Shown here one piece after another: positions 33,180 to 44,448 of a DNA stretch of 64,000 nt (its first letter is position 1; each line of letters begins with the position of its first letter). Both the position numbers and the translations under genes were made by a program. Source of the DNA: Platerodrilus igneus (taxonomy: Eukaryota > Arthropoda > Insecta > Coleoptera > Lycidae); NCBI GenBank assembly GCA_036346225.1, contig JARFIW010000139.1, forward strand, positions 6,262,001-6,326,000, given 5' to 3'. Below the pieces are notes generated by a model. That model was not told the DNA's origin. It saw only the letters and a list, made by a program, of their open reading frames with translations, and did not search any database.

Positions 33180-33940
33180 ATGTCTATGAATTTACTAAGT
33201 ATGTCGAAGATTATAGACAGTAAAAATAAAATTTGGATCCAGAACAATTACATTAAAATTTATAATAATAAAGACCAAATGATTGCAGTAGTTTATAAAA
33301 AGGGAAACCTATATGAAATAAGGGGTGTTGTACAGTACAATATGAGGCAAACAGTTCCAGTGAACAAAGGTTACGTAAATTTTAATAATTTATCAAAAAT
33401 GTGTAAAGTTCAGGTTTGTGTGAGTTTACCAAAGTCTGTAGAAGACATTCATTTAAAGTGTGAAACATGTTTATTATCCAAAACGAGTAATTTGAAATTT
33501 AATCCAAGTAGAAAAAAAGCGAATGATATATGTGAAATATTTCATACTGATTTGTTTAATCTAATTACTCAAACAGGGTTTAAAGGTGAAAAATATTTTG
33601 CATTTATTGACGATATTAGTAGGTTAGTAGGTTAGCATCTAAGACTGAAGTTTTTGAGTGTTTTGCAAGTTATGTTAAGTTCATACAGAACCAAATCAAT
33701 AAGCACATTAAAAAATCAGATGTGATAGAGAAACAGAAAACAGAAATTGTTTTGAATTTGCTAAACAGAATGGAATCTGACTACGTCCAAGCCCAAGTTT
33801 CACTCACGAATGAAATGGAGTTGCAGAATCGTATAATAGAACATTCATGGATAGCGCACGGTGTTTATTGACCGATGCAAACATTGATAAAAAGTATTGG
33901 CCAGAATGTGTAAAAACTGCAGCCGTAAGTTATTTTTAGT
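33180..33940 (+). pseudogene. Copia-like integrase, N-terminal part
   Basis: The frame 33180-33635 has NLLSMSKI at the protease-integrase linker, then a degenerate HHCC zinc-binding segment (CETCLLSK) and FHTDLF with the first catalytic Asp, then KYFAFIDDISR (second region). A further frame from 33640 to about 33930 reaches NIDKKYWPE-type sequence. The rest of pol is missing. Confidence 0.75.
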
Positions 33941-33949
33941 TTTTCTTTG

Positions 33950-34750
33950 TGATCTATAGCATATTGCTGATATATTTATTTATTATAGTGGATGTCCAAA
34001 TGTTAATTCTAGGGGTGTAAAATTTGTTGATGAGTGAATTGTATTATTGTAGGCGATTAGTGCGTATGACATTAAATTGGTGATGTGTTCCTTCTTGTAG
34101 GTTAATTTTAATAATCTGATTTGTTCTAACAGGGTTGAACGTAATCTTTCAATTAATCCGTTCGATTCAGGGTGGTTTTCAGTTATAAAATGAATTTTTA
34201 TTTTGTGGAGTTCTAAAGTGTTTTGTATTGTCTCATTTTTTAATTCGCTGCCGTTATCTAACGTTATGTCTCGGGTGTTTCATAAAATGTAAAGTATTGT
34301 AAAAATCCTTGTGTCACGTCAATGCTATTTTTAGAAGTGATGAGTATTGCTTGACCTATTTTGGTGAATGCATCTACAATAGTTAAAAAGTTTTGTGCTT
34401 CTACTACTAGAGTATCGGCATGTAATTTTTTAAAGGGTTTGCCAGGTGTTTTGGTTAACATTAAAGGTATTTTTGGGGGTAAAGTCCAATTTTGCCTTGT
34501 TGCATAATTCACATTGATTGATAAAGTCTGAGGTTAACTCTTTCATATCTTTAAAATAATATCGTCTTATAAGTTGCTTTATTGTTTCATTAACTCCACG
34601 ATGGTTGGTTTTGCCTTCGTGTTGATTTTTTATTAGGTCGTTTATTTCGTCGGGGTCGTCTAAGGTTATTAGTTTTCTTGTGCATAGAATAAGTTCAGGG
34701 TCAGAGTTATTGAATAATTTAACGTATAATTCTGAAAATCGTTTATACAA
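33950..34750 (-). pseudogene. Gypsy-like integrase
   Basis: An HHCC zinc-binding region (HEGKTNHRGVNETIKQLIRR, CELCNKAKL) is followed by the catalytic core. HADTLVVEAQNFLTIVDAFTK contains the first and second Asp regions, and NHPESNGLIERL near 34140-34170 contains the third acidic residue. It then has NTIHSSTNFTPLEL. Frameshifts occur near 34270 and 34440. Confidence 0.85.
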
Positions 34751-35590
34751 ATGTTCGGTGTTGAAATAAAAGTAAAATCGTTTTTTCCCGGGGATGTATT
34801 CTCTTAAAATTTTAATTATTCGTTCCTCGTTATCGTTCTTGGTTATTTGAATTTGGTATATTTTCTCGTTGTCTACTTTTGTATATTTTACAGGACTGGG
34901 GTTAGTTAGAACTTCGGTAATTATAAATTGATTTGGTTTTATATCGATTGCTTCGTTTAAAATTTTAATTGCGGTTTTGGCTCTTCATTCTGTGTCGAAT
35001 GTATTGTATCTATCTCTTCGGGGTCTTCTCTTATTTCCGTCTCATCTACGTTTCCTATAGTTGATTCCGTTTCTAGTGCGTTGAACTGTATTCACTTAGG
35101 GCGTCTGCGTTATTATTATAAATTCCTTTTTTGTATATAATTTCGTAATCGTATTCTTCTAGTCTGATTTTCCATCGTTGTAATTTTGAGTTTGATTCTT
35201 TAAGTTTGTATAGCCATACTAATAGTCTATGGTCGGTGTATATATAGAATTTTCGTTCGTAAGGGTATGGTCTAAAATATTTTGTTGCCCAAATTATGGC
35301 TAATAATTCTTTCTCTATTGTACTATATTTTTGTTCCGTGTCATTTAGGGTTCTGGATGCGTAGCTGATTGGTTTATCGCTACCTACTTTTCCTTGACAT
35401 AATAATGCGCCTAATACTATTTTGATGCGTCTGTCGTTAATATAAATGGTTATGAACAGTCTGGGTATTCTAATACGGGGTGATTCGTGAGTATATTTTT
35501 AATTTTTTATACAGCTTTAATGAATTCTGGGGCGTGTTCAATTTTATTTCCTTTCTTTAAACAATTTGTCAGGGGCTTGATTATCTGTGC
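34751..35590 (-). pseudogene. Gypsy-like RNase H and connection region, decayed
   Basis: No long frame, but an NADALS-type motif is readable near 35105 and typical RNase H spacing near 35180-35450. It degrades RNA in hybrids during reverse transcription. Heavily mutated. Confidence 0.55.
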
Positions 35591-36116
35591 TTAACCTTTA
35601 ACGAATTTGCGGTAATAACCACTAAGTCCTAAAAATCCTTTAATTTCTTTGTTCGTTTTTGGTGGAGGGTAATTTAGTACTGCATTCGTTTTATCGGGGT
35701 TTTGCATGACTCCTTGGGGTGTTATTATATGTCCTAAAAATGATACTTCTTTTTGTAAAAATTCACTCCTATCTAATTGTACTTTAAAATTTTCTTTTCT
35801 TAATCTTTCAAATACTTTTCTTAATCTTTCTATGTGTTCTATCAGTGATATTGAATAAACTATGTTGTCGTCTAGGTACACAAGACATTTCTCGTTGTGT
35901 ATTTTTCGTAATATATTGTCCATAAGTCGTTGAAAAGTAGCGGGTGCGTTCTTTAGTCCAAATGGCATTCGTTTATATTCATAATGTCCTCTAGGCGTGC
36001 TAAATGCGGTTTTCAATGTGTCTTTCTCGTCCATTTCTACTTGGTGAGGTCTAATGTTGAAAAATATTGACACTTTCCTAATTTGTCTAGAATTTCGGTG
36101 ATATTGGGTAGTGGTA
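35591..36116 (-). pseudogene. Gypsy-like reverse transcriptase, C-terminal half
   Basis: Shows [17 protein letters not shown], the active-site box [10 protein letters not shown], and [10 protein letters not shown] then GLSGYYRKF. The 233-codon frame read here begins inside the inserted element; the Gypsy part starts at 36116, where the 6-bp duplication GTGGTA lies. Confidence 0.9.
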
Positions 36117-37365
36117 AGTAGGGTATTTAGTGACGTTCTACCGCCACATTTGCTCCCAAAACCCACATTTGCTCCCACATTTACATGTAAATTCCCATAA
36201 GGAGCAAATGTGGAGATGAACCCATAAGGAGCAAATGTGGAGATGAACCCCATAAGGAGCAAATGTGGAGATGCACTCATTTGCTCCCTCATTTACATAT
36301 AAATTCTCATAAGGCGGAAATGAGGAGAATCCCTCATTTCCACACACATTTACATGTAAATTCCCATAATGCATCTTTCGAGATAAACCTACCTTGTTTG
36401 GTATCAATTAATATTAGATTTTTCTCGGCTACCCAAATCTCTCTAAATTTTTTAGATAACATCACCCCCCAGGGAGCTACCCCAATTTTAAGATTTTTTA
36501 CCAAGATCGATTTCTGACCGTCCTTATAAATTTTTTTAGCTATGTGACACATCTTGCTAGTCTAGAATTTTACGCAGAATTCGAATCTGCAAACAGATTT
36601 GCAATAGGAGCACCCCCTGCAAAGTTATACCCCTTTAAAGACTATGAACCTCTAAATTTTGCTCTTTGCTCCCAAATCTGAACCAAATAGTTTTCTTCGT
36701 CTAGCCAATGCATCTTTCGAGATAAACCTATCTTGTATGGTATCAATTAATATTAGAATTTTCTCAGCTACCCAAATCTCTAGGAATTTTTTAGATAGCA
36801 TCACCCCCAAGGGAGCTACCCCAATTTTAAGATTTCTTACCTGTAGCGATTTCCGAGCGTTCTTATAAATTTTTTTATACATGCGATACATTAACTTAGT
36901 CTACAATTTTACGCACAACCCAAATCTGTAAACAGATTTAAAATCGGACCACGCCCTGCAAAGTTATACCCCTTTAAAGTCCTGATCCTCTAAATTTTGC
37001 TCTTTGCTCTATAAGCAAACCTAACAAATAGTTTTCTTCGTCTAGCCAATGCATCTTTCGAGATAAACCTACCTTGTTTGGTATCAAGTAATATTAGATT
37101 TTTCTCGGCTACCCAAATCTCTTTAAATTTTTTAGATAGCGCCATCTCCCAGAGAGCTACCCTGATTTTAAAATTTCTTACCTGTTGCGATTTCCGACCG
37201 TCCTTAAACATTTTTTTAGTCATGCAATACATCCAACTAACCTAACCTAACATGGTCATATGGTCATGTGGTCATATGGTCATGTGGTCATATGGTCATT
37301 TGGTCATGTGGTCATGTGGTCATATGGTCATGTGGTCATATGGTCATGTGGTTATGTGAGCAGGA
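36117..37365 (-). repeat. Left inverted arm of Polinton-like copy 3
   Basis: The outer 250 bases hold repeated GGAGCAAATGTGGAGATGAA and ACATTTACATGTAAATTCCC. Three modules of about 280-340 bases follow (36370-36655, 36655-36990, 36990-37240), each with TATCTCGAAAGATGC-type sequence and an open minus-strand frame. The arm ends in the satellite. Confidence 0.85.
37250..37360. repeat. ATGGTCAT satellite, left
   Basis: About fourteen 8-base units alternating ATGGTCAT and GTGGTCAT. Confidence 0.95.
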
Positions 37366-37446
37366 TCCAAATCTGTAAATAGATTTAAAAGAGGGCCACC
37401 CCTTACCATTTTACACACACGCTCTTGTACGAAACAACCGCGAATT

Positions 37447-37919
37447 ATGTGTAAAGTATGCGATTTCGAAATGGAAAAAACTACGTATGCCGTACACTTA
37501 AGGAGCAACAAACATAAAAATGCATCAGTTACCGCTACTAGCGACGATGGTGTAGAAATGGTTAGCACAGCGTTTAACAACCGTATGGCTAGCTATCGCA
37601 TAAAGAACGCCAGTGTCGACGATGGAGTGCCCGAGTTTCTTTTGAAGCAGAAAGAGCGATTTATTCGATTACAGCAGTAAAAGTCTACTGCGAACTCTAC
37701 GGCGTTTACACCAAAATGGGGGAAGAGAAGTCCGATGTGAAATCCTTTAACACAAAAAATGTGGTTATAACGTCTTCTAGTAATCTGGAGAATATGTACG
37801 AGGTCTTAAGCGAAACCATAAGAACAAAATCAGAGGAATTTGAAACATGCGGGCCCGGTTGGTCTTTGGAAAAGGCGCTCTATTTAGAAATAAATGTTAA
37901 TAAGTATAAGCCGATGTGA
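37447..37919 (+). pseudogene. N-terminal fragment of a type-B-polymerase-associated protein
   Basis: The first frame (37447-37680) opens with a C2H2 finger (CKVCDFEMEKTTYAVHLRSN) and then AFNNRMASYRI. A one-base shift leads to the second frame (37716-37919) with VKSFNTKNVV and LEINVNKYKPM. From memory of arthropod proteomes, this finger plus SFNTKN plus LEVNINKY arrangement begins large multi-copy proteins that continue into a type-B DNA polymerase. The polymerase itself is absent here. A piece of the same sequence occurs at 51341-51395 in copy 2. The family link is recalled, not searched. Confidence 0.6.
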
Positions 37920-38124
37920 GGAGTTCTAGGTTAAGAATAAAAATTGTGAATATGTATTTAGAAATGTGGTTTACATAATTTAAACTGTATTAGTAAAAAT
38001 TGTCTGTAAATAAAAAGTTTTAAGAATGGTTTTTAGATTTTCTTTTAGGTATGAGCCGCAGGAAATTTATAATTTAGAGGGTGTGTGTAAAATGGTAAGG
38101 GGTGGCCCTCTTTTAAATCTATTT

Positions 38125-38997
38125 ACAGATTTGGATCCTGCTCACATAACCACATGACCATATGACCACATGACCATATGACCACATGACCACATGACCA
38201 AATGACCAATGACCATATGACCATATGACCACATGACTAAAAAAATGTTTAAGGACGGTCGGAAATCGCAACAGGTAAGAAATTTTAAAATCAGAGTAGC
38301 TCTCTGGGAGATGGCGCTATCTAAAAAATTTAAAGAGATTTGGGTAGCCGAGAAAAATCTAATATTAATTGATACCAAACAAGGTAGGTTTATCTCGAAA
38401 GATGCATTGGTTAGACGAAGAAAACTATTTGGTTCAGATTTGGGAGCAAAGAGCAAAATTTAGAGGCCTATAGTCTTTAAAGGGGTATAACTTTGCAGGG
38501 GGTGCTCCTATTGCAAATCTGTTTGCAGATTCGAATTCTGCGTAAAATTCTAGACTAGCGAGATGTGTCACATAGCTAAAAAAATTTATAAGGACGGTCA
38601 GAAATCGATCTTGGTAAAAAATCTTAAAATTGGGGTAGCTCCCTGGGGGTGATGCTTTCTAAAAAATTTAAAGAGATTTGGGTAGCCGAGAAAAATCTAA
38701 TATTAATTGATACCAAACAAGGTAGGTTTATCTCGAAAGATGCATTATGGGAATTTACATGTAAATGTGTGTGGAAATGAGGGATTCTCCTCATTTCCGC
38801 CTTATGAGAATTTATATGTAAATGAAGGAGCAAATTAGTGCGTCTCCACATTTGCTCTTTATGGGGTTCATCTCCACATTTGCTCCTTATGGGTTTATCT
38901 CCACATTTGCTCCTTACGGGAATTTACATGTAAATGTGGGAGCAAATGTGGGTTTTGGGAGCAAATGTGGCGGTAGAACGTCACTAAATACCCTACT
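38125..38997 (+). repeat. Right inverted arm of Polinton-like copy 3
   Basis: Inverted counterpart of the left arm, lacking one of the three modules. The satellite lies at 38135-38240. Confidence 0.85.
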
Positions 38998-39450
38998 GTG
39001 GTATTTGTCATCTACCGTTTTTTCGTTTAGCTCTGTGTAATCTATTACCATTCTATATTTTCTCTTGCCTGAGGCGTCTAATTTCTTAGGTACTATTAAT
39101 ACGGGGTTGCTCCATGGTGAGTTGGAGTGTTGTATGATATCTTGTACTACTAATAAGTCTGCTACTTGTCTGTCGGCTTCTTCCTGACTTGCCTGAGGTA
39201 GTCTGTATGCTTTTGTAAAGATTGGTTGGTTGTCTGTTAGTTCTATTTTATGTTTGACTGTATTGTTAAAGGTTAAGAGTATTCCTTCACAATGGAATAC
39301 GTCGCGGTATTCTAAACATAAATGTTTAATTGCTCTCTGCTCTTCTTTGTTAATGTCGGTGTTAAAGCGAATGTTACTTAAATTTTCTCTTAACATTTTG
39401 TCGTGTTCCACGGGGTTGTAATCGTTTTCTAAATTTTCATCTATTTTCAT
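38998..39450 (-). pseudogene. Gypsy-like reverse transcriptase, N-terminal half
   Basis: Contains YRDVFHCEG, HKIELTDNQPIFTKAYR, SPWSNPVLIVPKK and YRMVIDYTELNEKT, the standard Gypsy fingers and first palm motif. Coding continues across the inserted element at 36116. Confidence 0.9.
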
Positions 39451-39872
39451 TTCGTTAAAATTTAATTCTTCTACGTTAATTGGGTTTGTTAGAGATACTT
39501 CTGCGGGGTAGTTATTTGAGTTTAGAATCGTTGTAGTGGCATAATTATCTTTTATTTGTACTAATGGGGTAGGGATTTCTACCCCTTGTTGAAATGTTAC
39601 GTGGTTTATGATTCCTACGTTATTTTTTGAATTTACTGGGATTTTTATTTAATGGGGATTCGTCGTGTTTTGTTCAATAAACGATTTTTTATGTCAATGT
39701 TGGCTTCTAGTTTCCTTAGAAGGTCCATTCCTATTAGTCCGTCGTATTTATAGTTGAATTCAAAAATACAAAATTTGTGTTTCATCTTTACATTGAATGT
39801 TTTTGGTAAGGGTATATTAGCTATGAATTGGTGTAGGGTCGTTTGATGGGCTGTTTTAATTTTAAATGATTC

Positions 39873-40064
39873 TCATTCTACAAAATCTAAATAATGTTTT
39901 TTTACGGTTCGGGGGCTAATTAGTGTTTTCGAGGATCCGGTATCGATTAATAATTTAAGTTCTGCATGGGGTATTTTTATATATGGTAGTACTAGGTGAT
40001 TAATATTATTTAAATTTATTAAGTTTGGCCGTTTATAAATCGGTCTATCTGAAAATTTGAGCAC
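39873..40064 (-). pseudogene. Gypsy-like aspartic protease
   Basis: LLIDTGSSKTLIS carries the DTG active site. The frame is short and stops before the flap region. The 39451-39872 stretch is out of frame. Confidence 0.8.
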
Positions 40065-40133
40065 GCGCTTGCTTCATCGTCCTAGTAGTTTTCGCGTAGT
40101 TCGTCGCGTTCGTAATTTTCTAAATGCTTTGTT

Positions 40134-40649
40134 TCATAGTTTGTACTGGAGTGATTGTTTATTCTGGTCATTGTCAAATTCTTCTACTTCTTGGTGAAAT
40201 AGGTCTTCGGATGTACAGTTTTGTTTTTGGTTATGGCTTGGTCGGATGTGTGTTATTTTTGTATTTTGTCTGGTGTTACCAGATGAGGTATCAATAGGAG
40301 TTGGTTTGTAATAATTGTTAGGGTTGTTATTGTTGTTTGTCATTGGTGTATTTTTAATAGAGTTCGCGCTGATTGCTGGTCTTTGTAGGTTCATATTTTG
40401 ATTGCATCTTGGTGGAAATGCGGGTTTTGTAAAATTTATCAGGCGTAAAAGTAATACATTTCGTTCGTTGTCTCCGGGTTTGTAGAAAGTTTTCAAAAAT
40501 ATTTTGCACGCTGTAATGAAATTTCCTTGCAAAGCTGGATCTCCATTGAATTTGGCGATGCTTTCGAGATAAATTTTCATATCTGAACTCATGATTGTTA
40601 AGAGTTGTTCTAATAATAAATAGTTAAGTTCGGTTTTAATTAATTTCAA
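40134..40649 (-). pseudogene. Gypsy-like Gag, shortened
   Basis: The 171-codon frame begins with the Gag-like YLESIAKFNGDPALQGNFI segment. It jumps to a low-complexity Asn/Pro tail (NNNNNPNNYY) without a zinc knuckle and is much shorter than a normal Gypsy Gag. Internal loss is likely between ERNVLLLRL and NFTKPAFPP. Confidence 0.7.
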
Positions 40650-42280
40650 ATTTTTGTAAAAATTGAGATTTATTTCGTGGTTTGTAATGTTACTTTTTAG
40701 TTTGGTTTGTTAATTTTCGGTTCGGTGGGTATTTGTTATTATTAGTTTGAGTTGTGTTAGGTTATTGAAAGAATTGAGTTATTTATATTTTATACATAAT
40801 TATATAGTGTTATAATTGAATTGAGGGATTTGTGTTTGGTAAGGTCTGCTTAATTGCTGTAGCCTTGAATTCGTTCATTTATACTTCGCGGATGTTAAAG
40901 TCGTCGCGGGTTTTAGTTTTCTGGTTCCTATGGAATTTATATTCTTGCAATAATTTGCGTTATACCTTGTATGTTTCGTTGCGCCAGTTCTGAGTTTATT
41001 ATTTTATTTTATTCCTGCTGATTAATTGAGTCCGTAATTGTCAGTTACTATTTCCGTCTCCGTAGGTGTTAATTGAAAGTGCATAAATTGTTTCTCTGTA
41101 ATTGTATTGTCTTGTTACCTTGAATGTTAAATATAAAGTTGCAAGTTTTTAGTCTACCGTTTTGTTACAGTAGTTGCATCAAAGTCTTCTTTTATAATTA
41201 TACAATAAGTTGTTTAATTACAAAGTTTTAGTCTATTGAAGGATTTTATTTTTAGCATCAGTTGTAAATTAAATAAATCGCATTTTTACAATTAATTACT
41301 TCGTACTGAAAGATCTAATCATAAAATGTCACGTTTGAATGATAACTTTTCAGTAATGTGGATATTTATAGAGTTGCGATGGTGAATTGTTTCATTCACT
41401 GCTGGTTGTCAGTAATAATTCGTATCAGAGTTGCGTTCTAAATTTCCACGCTTTGTTTCAATTTGCAATGGGCTAATTTATTAATAGATTGCAAAGTGCT
41501 TCTATAATTTATAGAAGTGCGATGAAGGTTGCGTTTGAATAAATTGTTTTTATAATTAGTTGCGTTTTATACATTAGATTTCGGTACTAAATTTTCTAAA
41601 CATAAAATTGTAAATTAATTACGTTCTATTTTTAAATTTTAAAATCGTTTTTGTTTTGTACTAATAATTCGTGCGTCAGTTATGTTTTGGTTTATTAATA
41701 ATTCGTTATCATGTACTAAATATTGCGTAAAAATTCTCTTGCTTTAAAAATAAATTTTCTAAAATAGTTTTCGTTTGAAAATAATTTCTCTTAATACGTT
41801 AGTAAATTATTTTTATTAAATGGCATAAATAGCAATAAAAAATAATATTTACATACATAAAATAAATTTTTTTTTCTATTACTAGCTAATATCAATAAAT
41901 TTGTAAAAAATCAATTGGTTTTAAGGAAAATAAACTTACATTATTTTCATCGTCTGTTTCTTTTGTTTTTTTGCTGTGGGCTCGGTCGATTTTGTACTTC
42001 GTCAACGTTGTGTTTCTTTTGGATTCGGTCGATGCTTGTACCTCTTCCAGATTTGTTTGGTTGGGTTCGGACAATGCTTGTACTTTTTCCAACTTTGTTT
42101 GGGTTCTTCCAGGATTGGGAATTGAAATTCGTACGACTGCGCCAGTTACGTTTTGGTCTTTGGAAGTGGTGTTTTTAAAAACTACTTCCAAAAACTTTGT
42201 AACAACTTATTTGGTTTATCCAGATATTAATATGGAATTATCACAAACTGATTTAAAATTACTCTAAGTCGAAAAATAAT
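40650..42280 (-). other. Gypsy leader and presumed 5' LTR
   Basis: AT-rich. TGGCGCAAC on the minus strand (40978-40986) could be a primer site. The minus-strand 99-codon ORF at 42191-41892 (and its plus-strand shadows) shows an internal near-repeat (KLEKVQALSEPNQTN, NLEEVQASTESK) but is not recognised. Confidence 0.4.
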
Positions 42281-44448
42281 TAATAATTTAACTAATGTGA
42301 GTGAGCAGCCTAAGCAAACTGCAATGTTAAAGCTGAAATACTTGAGACTGACCGACTTGAATTGGGGCTACCGGGGTATTTATGTTGTCCCTGCCCCTCA
42401 CATGTCTGTGGGAACTTGCAGAGCTCATGTCTGCTTATTTCTTAATTCTATTCATTATACAATGTAACAATCTTACTTCTAAGTAATCGCGGTTCTTAAC
42501 CATCTGCGACCTGCCACCTGCAGTATCACTATCGTCTGGAATACAATGTATTGCACCCGTTCTCATAACTGTTAATAATCTTTATTTAATTATCTTTTAA
42601 TTACATTGTTGCACTTGACTTAATAATTTCTTTAACAATTTCTAATCATTCCTAATAATTTCTATTTTATATACATACATAGATTGGGGAATACATAACT
42701 CGCGTTTGACTAAAAAGTACTTACATACCAGGTTTGCCTTTCAGTGATATTAGTAGTTTATATATTTGCTTCAAGACAAGATTTCAGGTTTCTCTTTCAG
42801 CCGCGTGTAAACAACCCTACTCTAAATTTAAATTGTTTTTATTGTTATCCGAAAGCTTTTTTTTTCTAAATAATTTAAATAAAGTTTATACGATTCAGAT
42901 TTAAATATCTATACCTTAATGTAAGTTACATATAAATTAATTTATCATGTTATTTCATCCGAAAGCTTTTTTCTAAATAATTTAAATAGAACTTATACGA
43001 TTTGATGACAAATTCAAGTAGCAGATATATTAGATATTGTTGTACGCGGTCAATAGCACACCGCAAAAGCACGAAGCTACCATTCTCGAGTCTCCTAGTT
43101 CAAAACCACAAAGTACTACGTTTTTTCTCTATTGCAACTGTGTGACGATTTTTAAATAAATTTAGTAGAAAGGTCTAATAATTAGACTAGAGACGTTCTT
43201 CAATTCTAATTGGGTTCCCGTATAACGTGGTCGGCATATACTAAGACGTTGTTGCATTACCATTGGTCGTTCGGCCGTGTATGATCTATTAGGGCGTGTT
43301 CTATAAGAAAGTAGAGGGAGGAGATAATCACAGATTTCTTCAGAGCGCTTATCAGGAAAGACGAAACTTATTTACACGGGCGCTTGTGAGAAAAAAGTAG
43401 CGGGAGGAAATAATTATGCACCAGAAACCCCATCCTCACCTCTCTTTGTGGTAGCGGTTATATCTACTTATTACAATTGTGGCATAACTACGATGATGTT
43501 GTTTAATTTAAATGGTAATTACAGAAAGAGTTGAATAATTAGACTCGAAACGTTAGGTATCCTATTTCATCTTAAAACATAGACGACACACACTGACAAA
43601 ATGACCATACGTTCCAATGCAGTTAAATAGTTTGATTGCCGGATTCACTGAATAGGTAGTTAGATTTGTGAGATTAAATCCAAGCATATTAAGAAGTGGG
43701 AGGTGGTGTTCCAGCTTCGCCACTAACCATCTACTCAGTTGCTATAAAAACGCGATGAAAAATGAATATTTTAAATAATATAATAATAATATAAATGTTG
43801 GATGCTACATCAAATACACATTAAATTTACAGCTAAAATGTTTCTTAAAAGAATAAAATAATTGTTCTAAAAAAAGTTTAATTTTGCATTTTATATAATT
43901 TCTTATAACAGTTTAACATAATGAATTAGAAGTAACTGGAAAGCGCACGTTGTATTTCATATATTACAAAGATGTGTTATAGAAACACGTTACTGGTAGA
44001 ACTCTTTGATGGGTTGCAACAAGAAATCTATGTTAAGTTAGCTACCGGCCTATTTCGCGAAAATCAACAAAGGTTACGTCGTTACCCGCTATTACAAAGC
44101 GCCACATTGGCAGATCTTTTTATCGCGTTAATGAAGAATTTTGTTATACTCCTTCAATCAACTTCTACTTTATTGGCTTAATGGGAAGTTACCCTTTACA
44201 ATATTGATCAAATCAAAATTGAAGTTTATGGAAAGTTAAAATAATGAACACCCGTCGGTGATATTTTTGTCACAGCCTATTTACAAAATCTTAAATTTTA
44301 AGTAGTGTAAATCTGTCATGTTTCAACCAATGAGATTGAGGATATTTATTTCCTACGCTTTTCATTGCTTTGTTCTTTTGTGAAACGAAATATAGTTATT
44401 TAATTATTCAAGTTTTATAAACGATCAATTTTTTTACATTTAATCTAG
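42281..44448. other. No recognised gene
   Basis: A local direct repeat of about 50 bases (ATCCGAAAGCTTTTTT...TTATACGATT) is at 42846 and 42958. A 69-codon plus-strand ORF at 43972-44181 is not recognised. Confidence 0.4.

Larger units (their letters stand above)
31840..33940 (+). mobile_element. Copia-like retrotransposon, 5' part
   Basis: An LTR-like segment (31840-32020, starts TGTTACATTA, ends TTTTATCA) is followed at once by TGGTAGCAGAGCGTGG (32021-32036), a primer-binding site matching the 3' end of initiator tRNA-Met. Gag, protease and the start of integrase follow in the order of Copia, which places integrase before reverse transcriptase. The element stops in integrase at about 33940 where a minus-strand Gypsy begins. 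Confidence 0.75.
36117..38997. mobile_element. Polinton-like element with complete inverted repeats, copy 3 (internally deleted)
   Basis: Starts AGTAGGGTATTTAGTGACG and ends with its exact inverted counterpart CGTCACTAAATACCCTACT. It is flanked by a perfect 6-bp duplication GTGGTA (36111-36116 and 38998-39003) inside the Gypsy reverse transcriptase. Six-base duplications with 5'-AG and CT-3' ends are the established signature of Polinton/Maverick insertions. Arms are 36117-37365 and 38125-38997. Each has a terminal block of GGAGCAAATGTGG repeats, then arm modules (three left, two right), then an ATGGTCAT satellite. The 0.76 kb core retains only a fragment of a polymerase-associated protein. 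No capsid, integrase or ATPase gene is present, so it must have been mobilised in trans. Confidence 0.85.
33941..42280 (-). mobile_element. Gypsy-like retrotransposon, minus strand, interrupted by a Polinton-like element
   Basis: From right to left: leader or LTR region, Gag, protease, reverse transcriptase, RNase H and integrase, the Gypsy order. All frames carry breaks. The reverse transcriptase is split by 36117-38997. The 3' LTR is lost at the junction with Copia near 33940. A primer-site-like TGGCGCAAC on the minus strand at 40978-40986 suggests the 5' LTR occupies about 40990-42280, but its ends were not confirmed. Confidence 0.8.

Noticed and set aside
36138..36407. Repetitive peptide frames with FISTFAPYG or HLHICSLW
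   Set aside because: They come from the short tandem GGAGCAAATGTGG repeats at the Polinton-like terminus; multiple frames are open because of repetition.
37250..38245. CRISPR-like regular repeats
   Set aside because: The units are contiguous 8-base satellite repeats without spacers, in a eukaryotic transposon.
41915..42267. Plus-strand ORFs of 87 and 98 codons
   Set aside because: Overlapping shadows of the minus-strand frame in the Gypsy leader; the hydrophobic peptides follow T-rich sequence.
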